Notes under the pieces: generated by a model
Told to the model about the DNA's origin: nothing
Databases searched by the model: none
What the model saw: only the letters and a program-made list of their open reading frames with translations
Shown: one piece after another, positions 1 to 7,205 of the stretch
Numbering within the stretch: the stretch's first letter is position 1
How the letters are laid out: every line of letters begins with the position of its first letter
Translations under genes and position numbers: made by a program
Assembly (NCBI GenBank): GCA_013361595.1
Contig: JABFXT010000276.1
Location: 1-16,770, forward strand
Reading direction: 5' to 3'
Origin: Nocardia sp.
GTDB taxonomy: Bacteria; Actinomycetota; Actinomycetes; Mycobacteriales; Mycobacteriaceae
Length of the DNA: 16,770 nt

Positions 1-423
1 TTCAGCGGTGACGACGGGCCGGCGAGCGCGACCGTCGCCGAGGCGGGCATCCCGGTCCGGGACGGCAGTTTCGAGTTCACGGTGCTGAATGTGGAGTCCG
101 GGGTCGGTGCCGTCGGTATCGAACGCGCCGAGGGAACCTTCGTGGTGGTGAGTTTCACCGTCCGCAATATCGCGGACCAGACGAAGACCTATCTGCCACT
201 CGGTCAGGAACTCAACGATACCGCCGGCGCGAAATACGGCCCCGATATCACCGCGACCGCGCAGCGTGCGGCAGCCGCGGCCGCACCACGCAACCTGGCG
301 CCGGGCGAATCGCTGGGCACCCACCTGGTCTACGGCCTACCGGCCGGATCGGTGCCGGCGAGCATCACCTTCCGGGATTTCCCGCTGTCCTTCGGCACCA
401 CGGTCGCCGTGAACGCGCAGTAG
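1..423 (+). CDS. DUF4352-type exported protein, C-terminal part (5' end outside window)
   Basis: The reading frame is open from base 1 and ends at TAG (421-423), giving about 140 residues of a longer protein. The order of elements fits the DUF4352 immunoglobulin-like fold of actinobacterial lipoproteins and secreted proteins: a first strand reading RDGSFEFTVLNVESGV, a central strand FVVVSFTVRNIAD, then KTYLPLGQELNDTAGAKYGPD, and a final LAPGESLGTHLVYGLP plus PASITFRD segment. The family is usually anchored by an N-terminal lipobox or signal peptide and has no known enzymatic role; that part lies outside the window, so anchoring cannot be checked. The first ATG inside the window (82) is within the domain and is not the true start. 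The gene converges on the histidine-phosphatase gene with only 15 bp between the stops. Confidence 0.75.
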   Translation, partial: FSGDDGPASATVAEAGIPVRDGSFEFTVLNVESGVGAVGIERAEGTFVVVSFTVRNIADQTKTYLPLGQELNDTAGAKYGPDITATAQRAAAAAAPRNLAPGESLGTHLVYGLPAGSVPASITFRDFPLSFGTTVAVNAQ

Positions 424-438
424 CCCCGGTCAGACCGA

Positions 439-990
439 TCAGTTCAGCCGCAGCGTCCACGCGGTGCGGTGGTGCAACCGGACCCGCGCGCCCGGTGCGA
501 CATCGAATCGCCAGAACGACTCCGGTGCCGCCCCCAGCGCGACGACCAGCACGGCCCGGATCACCGCCGGATGGGTCACCGCGACCGTTCGCGGCCGGGC
601 CGCGGCGACCACCTCGTCCAGCCAGCCGCGGGCCCGTTCGATCAGGTCCAGGATCGACTCGCCACCGTGTTCGCGGTACCCGGGCTCGCTCAGCCAGCGA
701 CCCATTTTCTCCGGCGCCAGCAGGCCCAGTTCCGTACCGCGCCATGCCCCGGCATCGAGATCGCGTAATCTCGACAGTGGTGCGGCATCCAAGCCCAGCA
801 ATCGGGCAGTCTCTCTGGTCCGCCGCTCCGGGCCCGCGAGCACCAGCGCGCCCGCAGGTGGTTCGGCCGCCCGGTCCGCCAGCGCCGCCCGCCCCGCCGG
901 GGTGAGCGGTTCGTCGGCCGGAAACCGCGCCGCCCGCGACGCCTCGGTGACACCGTGGGAGATCAAGTCGAGTTTTCGCACACCAGGCAC
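439..990 (-). CDS. Histidine phosphatase family protein with SHG in place of RHG
   Basis: This encodes a 183-aa member of the histidine phosphatase (phosphoglycerate-mutase-like) superfamily, which removes phosphate through a phospho-histidine intermediate. Visible elements, numbered from the GTG at 990, are LISHG with the presumed nucleophile His12, PERRTRETA with Arg59, the DAGAWRG segment, GGES near 109-112, and VTHPAVIRA with the second catalytic His140. The Arg of the canonical RHG motif is Ser11, so activity or substrate may differ from a standard member. The frame is open up to 1059, but I prefer the GTG at 990: a TATGCT box lies exactly 6 nt before it, as in leaderless transcripts, and the family motif starts only about ten residues later. 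GTG 981 is an alternative. The substrate is unknown. The gene is divergent from the ribbon-helix-helix gene. Confidence 0.75.
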   Translation of the reverse strand: MPGVRKLDLISHGVTEASRAARFPADEPLTPAGRAALADRAAEPPAGALVLAGPERRTRETARLLGLDAAPLSRLRDLDAGAWRGTELGLLAPEKMGRWLSEPGYREHGGESILDLIERARGWLDEVVAAARPRTVAVTHPAVIRAVLVVALGAAPESFWRFDVAPGARVRLHHRTAWTLRLN

Positions 991-996
991 CGTCGA

Positions 997-1002
997 AGCA
1001 TA
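997..1002 (-). promoter_or_regulatory. Candidate -10 box (TATGCT) of a leaderless histidine-phosphatase transcript
   Basis: On the minus strand TATGCT fits the actinobacterial TANNNT -10 consensus and is followed by 6 nt and then GTG (990). This places the transcription start on or next to the start codon. No Shine-Dalgarno is visible before that GTG. No clear -35 hexamer was found. Confidence 0.45.
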
Positions 1003-1016
1003 GAAATGCCGGACTG

Positions 1017-1047
1017 TCACCGGTAGCCGGTTCGCACCATCACCGGT
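1017..1047. promoter_or_regulatory. Paired TCACCGGT repeats, possible operator in a divergent promoter
   Basis: TCACCGGT occurs at 1017-1024 and again at 1040-1047, 23 bp apart (about two helical turns), and each copy contains the palindrome ACCGGT. A further CCGGT lies between them. The repeats sit between the two divergent genes, around the -35 region expected for the minus-strand phosphatase gene. Ribbon-helix-helix antitoxins commonly autoregulate through repeated short palindromic boxes, so an operator for the downstream RHH protein is a reasonable guess, but GC-rich DNA gives such repeats by chance. Confidence 0.3.
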
Positions 1048-1076
1048 TCCCGGCCCCATCGTGCCCCGCTGCCAGC

Positions 1077-1087
1077 AGGAGGTGATC
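1077..1087 (+). promoter_or_regulatory. Near-ideal Shine-Dalgarno (AGGAGGTGATC)
   Basis: These 11 nt are perfectly complementary to the conserved 3' end of bacterial 16S rRNA. The GGAGG core ends 9 nt before the ATG at 1092, which fixes that start. It is much stronger than the ribosome sites of the neighbouring genes, several of which appear leaderless. Confidence 0.8.
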
Positions 1088-1091
1088 GAGG

Positions 1092-1370
1092 ATGACAGAT
1101 ATTCTGATCCGCGCCGTTCCCGGTGCGGTCATCGACGAGATCGACCGGCAAGCCAATGGCCTGGGTATTTCCCGTACCGAATTCCTTCGTCGCAGACTCA
1201 GCCGGGAGTTCCGGCCGGTCGGCGGGGTCACCACCGCGGACCTGATCCGGCTGGCCGGACTGATCGGCGAGGAACACACCCCCGATCTGCTCTCCCCCGA
1301 CCTCGCCGAGACCGAATTCGCCGATCCAGGTCTCACCGGCCCCCATCTGGTCGACGAGGCCCCGGCCTGA
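1092..1370 (+). CDS. VapB-like ribbon-helix-helix protein without a neighbouring toxin gene
   Basis: This 92-aa protein has the layout of VapB-type antitoxins. It has an N-terminal strand (TDILIRAVP, residues 2-10), helix 1 (VIDEIDRQANGLG, about 13-25) and helix 2 (SRTEFLRRRLSREF, about 27-40), which together make a ribbon-helix-helix DNA-binding fold. A C-terminal tail (about 45-92) begins VTTADLIRLAGLI and would normally wrap around the toxin. In the usual operon a PIN-domain VapC toxin follows at or within a few bases of the antitoxin stop. Here the next 85 bp hold only a palindrome and the lhr promoter region, so no toxin is present on either strand nearby. It may be an orphan antitoxin, a transcription regulator derived from one, or a partner of a distant toxin. 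Confidence 0.7.
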   Translation: MTDILIRAVPGAVIDEIDRQANGLGISRTEFLRRRLSREFRPVGGVTTADLIRLAGLIGEEHTPDLLSPDLAETEFADPGLTGPHLVDEAPA

Positions 1371-1377
1371 ACATTCC

Positions 1378-1409
1378 CGCACCCGGCCGGCCCGGGCCGG
1401 CCGGGTGCG
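1378..1409. terminator. Perfect 32-bp GC palindrome after the RHH gene
   Basis: Every base from 1378 pairs with its partner to 1409 (16 + 16, centre at 1393/1394), with arms beginning CGCACCCGGCCGG. It starts 8 nt after the RHH stop and ends 46 nt before the lhr start. In RNA it would form a very stable hairpin. There is no T-tract, as is common for actinobacterial terminators. It could equally be a cruciform or a protein-binding site. Confidence 0.55.
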
Positions 1410-1442
1410 TTCCGCGCCCACTCCGATGTCGGTGCCCCGGTG

Positions 1443-1448
1443 CACACT
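1443..1448 (+). promoter_or_regulatory. Candidate -10 box (CACACT) for leaderless lhr
   Basis: CACACT followed by 7 nt and GTG (1456) resembles the TANNNT-N6/7-start arrangement seen at other genes of this window, although the first T is missing. No Shine-Dalgarno precedes the GTG. Confidence 0.3.
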
Positions 1449-1455
1449 GGGACCC

Positions 1456-4400
1456 GTGACCGAGTTCTCCGCCGCCACCCAGCAGTGGTTCGACGGTGCC
1501 TTCCCCGCGCCGACGGCCGCGCAGCTGGGAGCGTGGCAGGCGATCGCGGCCGGTGAGCACACCCTGGTGATCGCGCCCACCGGGTCGGGCAAGACCCTGT
1601 CGGCGTTCCTGTGGGCCATCGATCGGCTGGCCACGGGTGATCCGCCGGATTCGGGTACCTCGGTGCTGTACATCTCCCCGCTCAAGGCGCTGGCCGTGGA
1701 TGTCGAACGAAATCTGCGGGCACCGCTGGTGGGGGTTCGGCAGACCGCGCGCCGCCTCGGCCTGCCGGCACCGGAGGTCAGCGTCGGCGTGCGCTCCGGT
1801 GACACCACCGCGGCGGAGCGCCGGCGGCTCCAGCGCACCCCGCCCGATATCCTCATCACCACGCCGGAATCACTGTTCCTGATGCTCACCTCCGCGGCTC
1901 GGGACACACTGCGCACCGTGCGCACCGTCATCGTCGACGAGGTGCACGCCATCGCCGGTTCCAAACGGGGGTCGCATCTCGCGCTCTCCCTCGCGCGGCT
2001 CGACCGGCTCACCGAACGGCCGGCGCAGCGGATCGGGCTGTCCGCGACCGTCCGGCCGCCGGACGAGGTGGGCCGGTTCCTGGTGGGGTCGGCGCCGATC
2101 ACCATCGTGTCCCCGCCCGCGCCGAAAACCTTCGACCTCTCCGTACGGGTCCCGGTGCCGGATATGACCGAGCCGGGCGATTCGGACCAGCCCGGATCGC
2201 TGTGGCCGCATGTGGACGAGGCGATCGTCGAACTCGTCCTCGACCACCGCTCCTCCATCGTCTTCGCCAATTCGCGCCGGCTCGCCGAACGCTTGACCGC
2301 CCGGCTGAACGAGACCTACGCGGAGCGGCTCGGTGAGTCCGTCGATACGGCCCACGCCCCACCGGCCCAGCTCGGCCCGTCCACCGAGGTCGTCCACGGC
2401 GCCGAACCGTTGCTGGCACGCGCCCATCACGGGTCGGTGAGCAAGGAGCAGCGGGCCCTCATCGAAGACGACCTCAAGAGCGGCCGGCTGCGCTGTGTGG
2501 TGGCCACCAGCAGCCTCGAACTCGGTATCGATATGGGAGCGGTGGATCTGGTGGTCCAGGTCGAGGCCCCACCCTCGGTCGCGAGTGGGCTCCAGCGCAT
2601 CGGCCGGGCCGGGCACCAGGTGGGTGAGATATCGCGGGGCGTCCTGTTCCCCAAACACCGCACCGATGTGGTGCACTGCGCGGTGGCGGCCCAGCGAATG
2701 CTGTCCGGACAGATCGAAGCGTTGAAGATACCCGCGCATCCGCTCGATATCCTCGCCCAGCAGACCGTCGCGGCCTGTGCGCTGGACCCCCTGGATGTCG
2801 ACGCCTGGTTCGAGACGGTGCGCGGCACCGGCAGTTACGCGTCGCTGCCCCGTTCCTCCTACGAGGCGGTACTCGATCTGCTGGCGGGCCGATACCCCTC
2901 CGACGAATTCGCCGAGCTGCGGCCACGCCTGGTGTGGGATCGCGACGCCGGCACGCTCACCGGCCGGCCCGGAGCCCAGCGATTGGCGGTGACCTCGGGC
3001 GGCGCGATACCCGACCGCGGCATGTTCGCGGTGTACATGGTCGGGGAGAAGGCTTCCCGGGTGGGCGAACTCGACGAGGAGATGGTCTACGAATCCAGGG
3101 TCGGGGATGTATTCGCCCTGGGCGCCACGAGCTGGCGGATCGAAGACATCACCTACGACCGCGTACTGGTGACCCCCGCGTTCGGCCAACCCGGGCGACT
3201 GCCGTTCTGGCACGGCGACTCCCTCGGTCGCCCGGCCGAACTCGGCGCCGCGCTGGGTGAATTCGTCCGGCGCGCCGGTTCGCAGACCTCGCCGGCGGCC
3301 CTGACCGAACAGACCACCGCCGCCGGACTGGACGACAACGCCACCGCCAATCTCCGGGCGCTGCTGGAGGATCAGCGCACCGCGACCGGCCGGCTGCCCA
3401 CCGACCGGACCCTGGTGGTCGAACGTTTCCGGGACGAGCTGGGCGACTGGCGGCTGGTCCTGCATTCGCCCTACGGCCTGCCGGTGCATGCGGCCTGGGC
3501 GCTGGCCGTGGGTGCCCGGCTGCGTGAACGTTTCGGCGTCGACGCCGCACCGAACGCCTCCGACGACGGCATCGTGGTGCGGCTCCCCGACACCACCGAC
3601 GAACCGCCGGGCGCCGAACTGTTCGTCTTCGAACCGGACGAGATAGACGAACTGGTCACCGAACAGGTCGGTGGGTCGGCATTGTTCGCGTCCCGTTTCC
3701 GGGAGTGTGCCGCCCGCGCCCTGCTGCTGCCGCGCCGCGACCCCGGCCGCCGCGCACCGCTGTGGCAACAGCGCCAGCGGTCCGCCCAATTGCTCGATGT
3801 GGCCAGGAAATTCCCGGAGTTCCCGATCCTGCTGGAAACGGTTCGCGAATGCCTGCGCGATGTGTACGACCTGCCCGCACTGCGGGATCTGCTCACCGAG
3901 GTGGCACGTCGCCGAGTGCGGCTGGTCGAAGTGGAGACGGCCACCCCGTCACCGTTCGCCGGCGCGCTGCTGTTCGACTACATCGGCCAGTTCATGTACG
4001 ACGGTGACAGCCCCCTGGCCGAACGCCGGGCCGCGGCACTCTCCCTGGATTCGGCACTGCTCGCCGAACTCCTCGGCCGGGTCGAATTGCGGGAGCTGCT
4101 GGACAGCGAGGTCATCGCCGAAGTCGAATCGGAACTCCAGCGCCGCGCGCCGGACCGGCAGGCCCGGGATACCGAAGGTCTGGCGGATCTGCTGCGGTTG
4201 CTCGGACCGATCACGGCGGCCGAAGCCCGGCAACGCTGCCGGGCGGATCCCACGGATTGGTTCGCCGAATTGGCCAAGGCCCGGCGCGCACTCGAGGTGT
4301 CCTATGCGGGTGAGGTGTGGTGGGCCGCGATCGAGGATGCCGCCCGGCTGCGCGACGCCCTGGGTGTCCCGCTGCCGATCGGCACCCCGGCGGCATTCAT

Positions 4401-6006
4401 CGAACCGGTCGCCGACCCGCTCGGTGATCTGGTCGCCCGATTCGCCCGCACCCACGGGCCGTTCACCACGGAGTCGGTCGCGCACCGCTTCGGGCTGGGT
4501 ACCGCGGTCGCGGGAGCGGCGCTGCATCGCCTGGCCACCGAGAAACGGGTGGTCGAAGGCGAGTTCACGCCGGAGACCGGCGGTTCGGAATGGTGCGATG
4601 TCCAGGTGTTGCGCCGGTTGCGGCGGCGCAGCCTCGCCGCCGCGCGACACGAGGTGGAACCGGTGTCCACCGGCACCTTCGGCCGGTTCCTCCCCGACTG
4701 GCAGCACATCGGCACCGGTGAACTGCGCGGTATCGACGGGGTGGCGACCGTAGTCGAACAACTGGCCGGAGTGCCGATTCCGGCGTCCGCGTGGGAATCG
4801 CTGGTGCTGCCGGCCCGGGTCCGCGACTACTCACCCGCTTTCCTCGACGAACTCATGGCCACCGGCGAAGTCCGCTGGTCCGGCCACGGCGTCATCAACG
4901 CCAAAGACGGCTGGATCGCCCTGCACCCGGCCGACGGAGCTCCCCTCACGCTGCCGCCGGCCGACGAACCCGAGTTCACCGAGGTCCATCTCGCGCTGCT
5001 CACGGCCCTCGGCGCCGGGCCCGCGCGCACCGCGCCACCGGGCCGGCTGCCCGACGGCGACTCCACCGCACCGCCGGTCCCGCACGGCGGTGGCGCCTAC
5101 TTCTTCCGGCAGCTCTCCGATGCGACGGGTCTGCTCGACGACACCGGAGTCGCGGCCGCCCTGTGGGAGCTGGTCTGGTCGGGTCTGGTCTCCGGCGATA
5201 CCTTCGCCCCGGTGCGAGCCCGGCTGTCCGGATCCACCCGGACCCCCACCGCGCACCGGACCCCGCGCCGCGCGCCGCGCGGTCGCACTTACCTGCCCCG
5301 CCCGGCGATGCCGAGCCGTTCCGGGCCGCCGACCGTGGCCGGTCGCTGGTCGCTGCTGCCCGACCGAGCGACCGACAACACCGTTCGCGCCCACGCCACC
5401 GCCGACCTGCTGCTGGAACGCTACGGCGTCCTCACCAAGGGGTCGGTACAGAGCGAGGGCGTGCCCGGCGGTTTCGCGTTGCTGTACCGCGTACTCAGCG
5501 AATTCGAGGACCGGGGCCGCTGTCGCCGCGGGTACTTCGTCGATTCACTCGGCGGCGCCCAGTTCTCCACCACCGATGTGGTGGACCGGCTGCGTTCCTT
5601 CGACGGGGACCGCCGGCCCGCGGGCGCGGCGCTGGCCCTCGCGGCCTGCGATCCGGCCAACCCCTACGGTGCCGCCCTGCCCTGGCCCAAAACCGAGGGC
5701 GGGGCCGGCCACCGGCCGGGCCGGAAAGCGGGCGCCCTGGTCGTCCTGGTCGACGGCGAACTCGTCCTCTATCTGGAACGCGGCGGCAAAACGTTGCTCA
5801 CCTGTACCGAAGATCCCGCCGCCCGGCAGGCCGCGGCGGGCGCGCTGGCCGATCTGGTCCGGACCGGGCGGGCCGATTCGCTGGTCATCGACCGGGTCGA
5901 CGGCGAATCGGTGCACGGCAACACCTTCGCCGCCTTCCTCACCGAAGCCGGTTTCGCCGCGACTCCGCAGGGCCTGCGCCTGCGACGTGCGGTCGGCCGT
6001 CCATAG
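1456..6006 (+). CDS. lhr: Large ATP-dependent DNA helicase Lhr
   Basis: This 1516-aa protein belongs to superfamily 2. Mycobacterial Lhr is a single-strand-DNA-dependent ATPase that translocates 3' to 5' and unwinds duplexes, including RNA:DNA hybrids, and is linked to DNA repair. Visible motifs are Walker A PTGSGKT (41-47), SPLKAL (74-79), the DEVH box (161-164), GLSATV (194-199) and the motif VI stretch QRIGRAGH (380-387). The winged-helix and Lhr-core regions follow to roughly residue 860. The long C-terminal extension typical of bacterial full-length Lhr continues to the end and includes a basic Arg/Pro-rich linker near 1260-1300. The length fits mycobacterial Lhr (about 1,510 aa). The frame is open back to a GTG at 1405, but that lies inside the palindrome, so GTG 1456 is preferred. 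nei2 follows on the same strand, the order also seen in M. tuberculosis. Confidence 0.95.
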   Translation: MTEFSAATQQWFDGAFPAPTAAQLGAWQAIAAGEHTLVIAPTGSGKTLSAFLWAIDRLATGDPPDSGTSVLYISPLKALAVDVERNLRAPLVGVRQTARRLGLPAPEVSVGVRSGDTTAAERRRLQRTPPDILITTPESLFLMLTSAARDTLRTVRTVIVDEVHAIAGSKRGSHLALSLARLDRLTERPAQRIGLSATVRPPDEVGRFLVGSAPITIVSPPAPKTFDLSVRVPVPDMTEPGDSDQPGSLWPHVDEAIVELVLDHRSSIVFANSRRLAERLTARLNETYAERLGESVDTAHAPPAQLGPSTEVVHGAEPLLARAHHGSVSKEQRALIEDDLKSGRLRCVVATSSLELGIDMGAVDLVVQVEAPPSVASGLQRIGRAGHQVGEISRGVLFPKHRTDVVHCAVAAQRMLSGQIEALKIPAHPLDILAQQTVAACALDPLDVDAWFETVRGTGSYASLPRSSYEAVLDLLAGRYPSDEFAELRPRLVWDRDAGTLTGRPGAQRLAVTSGGAIPDRGMFAVYMVGEKASRVGELDEEMVYESRVGDVFALGATSWRIEDITYDRVLVTPAFGQPGRLPFWHGDSLGRPAELGAALGEFVRRAGSQTSPAALTEQTTAAGLDDNATANLRALLEDQRTATGRLPTDRTLVVERFRDELGDWRLVLHSPYGLPVHAAWALAVGARLRERFGVDAAPNASDDGIVVRLPDTTDEPPGAELFVFEPDEIDELVTEQVGGSALFASRFRECAARALLLPRRDPGRRAPLWQQRQRSAQLLDVARKFPEFPILLETVRECLRDVYDLPALRDLLTEVARRRVRLVEVETATPSPFAGALLFDYIGQFMYDGDSPLAERRAAALSLDSALLAELLGRVELRELLDSEVIAEVESELQRRAPDRQARDTEGLADLLRLLGPITAAEARQRCRADPTDWFAELAKARRALEVSYAGEVWWAAIEDAARLRDALGVPLPIGTPAAFIEPVADPLGDLVARFARTHGPFTTESVAHRFGLGTAVAGAALHRLATEKRVVEGEFTPETGGSEWCDVQVLRRLRRRSLAAARHEVEPVSTGTFGRFLPDWQHIGTGELRGIDGVATVVEQLAGVPIPASAWESLVLPARVRDYSPAFLDELMATGEVRWSGHGVINAKDGWIALHPADGAPLTLPPADEPEFTEVHLALLTALGAGPARTAPPGRLPDGDSTAPPVPHGGGAYFFRQLSDATGLLDDTGVAAALWELVWSGLVSGDTFAPVRARLSGSTRTPTAHRTPRRAPRGRTYLPRPAMPSRSGPPTVAGRWSLLPDRATDNTVRAHATADLLLERYGVLTKGSVQSEGVPGGFALLYRVLSEFEDRGRCRRGYFVDSLGGAQFSTTDVVDRLRSFDGDRRPAGAALALAACDPANPYGAALPWPKTEGGAGHRPGRKAGALVVLVDGELVLYLERGGKTLLTCTEDPAARQAAAGALADLVRTGRADSLVIDRVDGESVHGNTFAAFLTEAGFAATPQGLRLRRAVGRP

Positions 6007-6025
6007 CGCGGCGCCGGCCGAGCAC

Positions 6026-6031
6026 TACAGT
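6026..6031 (+). promoter_or_regulatory. Candidate -10 box (TACAGT) for nei2
   Basis: TACAGT fits TANNNT and would start transcription near 6038, leaving a leader of about 70 nt before nei2. That leader can fold an 8-bp stem (6045-6052 with 6074-6081, TCGAGGTG/CACCTCGA). It also holds a short ORF opening with GTG at 6035 or 6050 and ending at TGA 6122-6124, which overlaps the nei2 start. No good -35 was found. nei2 could also be read from the lhr transcript. Confidence 0.3.
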
Positions 6032-6110
6032 GGCGTGCGACCACTCGAGGTGATCGAGACGGTCGACGAACCGCACCTCGAACCCGCGACGCAGAAAGAC
6101 AGAGTCGCTC

Positions 6111-6890
6111 ATGCCCGAAGGTGATGTCGTGTTCCTCGCCGCCGCGCGCCTGCGGGCCGCGCTCGACGGCGAGACACTGACACGCAGCGACTTCCGGGTG
6201 CCCCGATACGCGACCGTCGATCTGCGGGGCCAGGTGGTGGACAGCGTCGCCAGTTACGGAAAGCATCTGTTCATCCGCACCGAGACGGTCAGTGTGCACA
6301 CCCACCTGAAGATGGAGGGCACCTGGCGGGTGTTCCACTGCGGCCAGCGCTGGACCAAACCGCGGGTTGCCGCCCGGATCGTCCTGGGTACCGCCGAGGC
6401 CGAAGCCGTCGGATTCGACCTCGGCCTGGTGGAGGTACTGCGGCGGGGTGAGGAGCACCGCGCCGTCGAACATCTGGGACCGGATCTGCTGGGGCCCGGC
6501 TGGGATCCCACCGAGGCCGTGGACCGGTTGCGCCGGGACCCGGCCCGGCCGATCGGCCTCGCTCTGCTCGATCAGCGCAATCTGGCCGGGATCGGCAATA
6601 TCTACCGGAGCGAGATCTGCTATCTGCGCCGGGTCCATCCGGCGTTGCCGGTCGGCGAAGTCGACGACCTTCCGGCACTGGTGCACGAGGCGCACCGGGT
6701 GCTGTACCGGGCCGCGCATCAGCCGCCGTGGCGGCCGCTGGCCTACGGCCGGGCCCCCCGCCCCTGCCGGCGGTGCGGGACCTCGCTGCGGGTGGAGATG
6801 CTGGGTGAGACCGTACCGGGTTACGACCGTGTCAGCCGACGCGAACGCGGTATCTACTTCTGCCCGAAATGCCAGGTCCAGCCGATCTGA
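6111..6890 (+). CDS. nei2: Fpg/Nei-family DNA glycosylase/AP lyase (Nei2, endonuclease VIII)
   Basis: This 259-aa base-excision-repair enzyme removes oxidised pyrimidines and nicks the abasic site by beta/delta elimination. The start MPEGD places the catalytic Pro2 and Glu3 exactly where the family needs them, which fixes the ATG at 6111 despite a weak ribosome site. Further elements are the conserved Lys in SYGKHLF (Lys51), HLKMEG (65-70), and the helix-two-turn-helix segment LLDQRNLAGIGNIYRSE (152-168). A complete C-terminal zinc finger has Cys219, Cys222, Cys251 and Cys254, with the Arg-containing loop RRERGIYF between the pairs. All key residues are present, so it should be active. It lies 104 bp after lhr on the same strand, forming a DNA-repair pair. 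Its best match by memory is M. tuberculosis Rv3297 (about 255 aa). Confidence 0.92.
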   Translation: MPEGDVVFLAAARLRAALDGETLTRSDFRVPRYATVDLRGQVVDSVASYGKHLFIRTETVSVHTHLKMEGTWRVFHCGQRWTKPRVAARIVLGTAEAEAVGFDLGLVEVLRRGEEHRAVEHLGPDLLGPGWDPTEAVDRLRRDPARPIGLALLDQRNLAGIGNIYRSEICYLRRVHPALPVGEVDDLPALVHEAHRVLYRAAHQPPWRPLAYGRAPRPCRRCGTSLRVEMLGETVPGYDRVSRRERGIYFCPKCQVQPI

Positions 6891-6910
6891 GCTCGTAGGG
6901 TGGCGCATAT

Positions 6911-6937
6911 CGGCCGTCGGCTCCGCTGTGACGGCCG
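6911..6937 (+). terminator. Hairpin 20 nt after nei2
   Basis: CGGCCGTC (6911-6918) and GACGGCCG (6930-6937) are perfectly complementary, giving an 8-bp GC-rich stem with an 11-nt loop just beyond the nei2 stop. There is no T-tract. Its second arm overlaps the -35 region proposed for the next gene. Confidence 0.45.
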
Positions 6938-6955
6938 CCATCGGCGCAGTAATGT
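6928..6955 (+). promoter_or_regulatory. Candidate sigma-A promoter for the small membrane protein
   Basis: GTGACG (6928-6933), a 16-nt spacer and TAATGT (6950-6955) give a plausible housekeeping promoter. It would start near 6962, about 40 nt before the ATG at 7004. Confidence 0.4.
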
Positions 6956-7003
6956 TCGGCCGCTTTCCGACGACACACGGGTACCGCACTGGAAGCAGGT
7001 CCC

Positions 7004-7192
7004 ATGAACACCCGAACCGTCCACTTGACCGCCGTCACCGGCAAGGTGCTCTCCGCGGTGCTGGCGATAGTGGCCACCGCGATGTTCTGTTACTTCCTGC
7101 TGCATCCCGCCGCGACACCGCAGGCACCGGCCCCAGTACCGCTGGGACCCGCGGCCACCACGGCTCCCGGCCACCAGCCCGCCGCACACTGA
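7004..7192 (+). CDS. Small single-pass membrane protein of unknown function (62 aa)
   Basis: I do not recognise this gene. The ATG at 7004 has a plausible Shine-Dalgarno (GGAAGCAGG, 6991-6999) and its own candidate promoter. The protein has a short basic N-terminus, one hydrophobic helix (about residues 13-33, KVLSAVLAIVATAMFCYFLL), and a Pro/Ala-rich tail of about 29 residues without charged residues except the final histidines. By the positive-inside rule the tail would face outside. An alternative is a cleaved signal peptide with a short exported tail, but no clear cleavage site follows the helix. It lies between nei2 and the convergent glpD, whose stop is only 13 bp away. It could be a real small gene or a chance ORF; the ribosome site and clear topology favour a gene. 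Confidence 0.55.
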   Translation: MNTRTVHLTAVTGKVLSAVLAIVATAMFCYFLLHPAATPQAPAPVPLGPAATTAPGHQPAAH

Positions 7193-7205
7193 ACGGCGGA
7201 CCGGC

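Noticed and set aside
1371..1455. A VapC toxin gene or remnant after the RHH gene
   Set aside because: Only 85 bp are available and they hold the palindrome and the lhr promoter region; no PIN motif in any frame.
1870..3789. 639-residue minus-strand ORF opposite lhr
   Set aside because: It lies wholly antisense to the motif-rich lhr, has low-complexity Gly/Arg/Val composition and no family motif. Typical of high-GC shadow frames.
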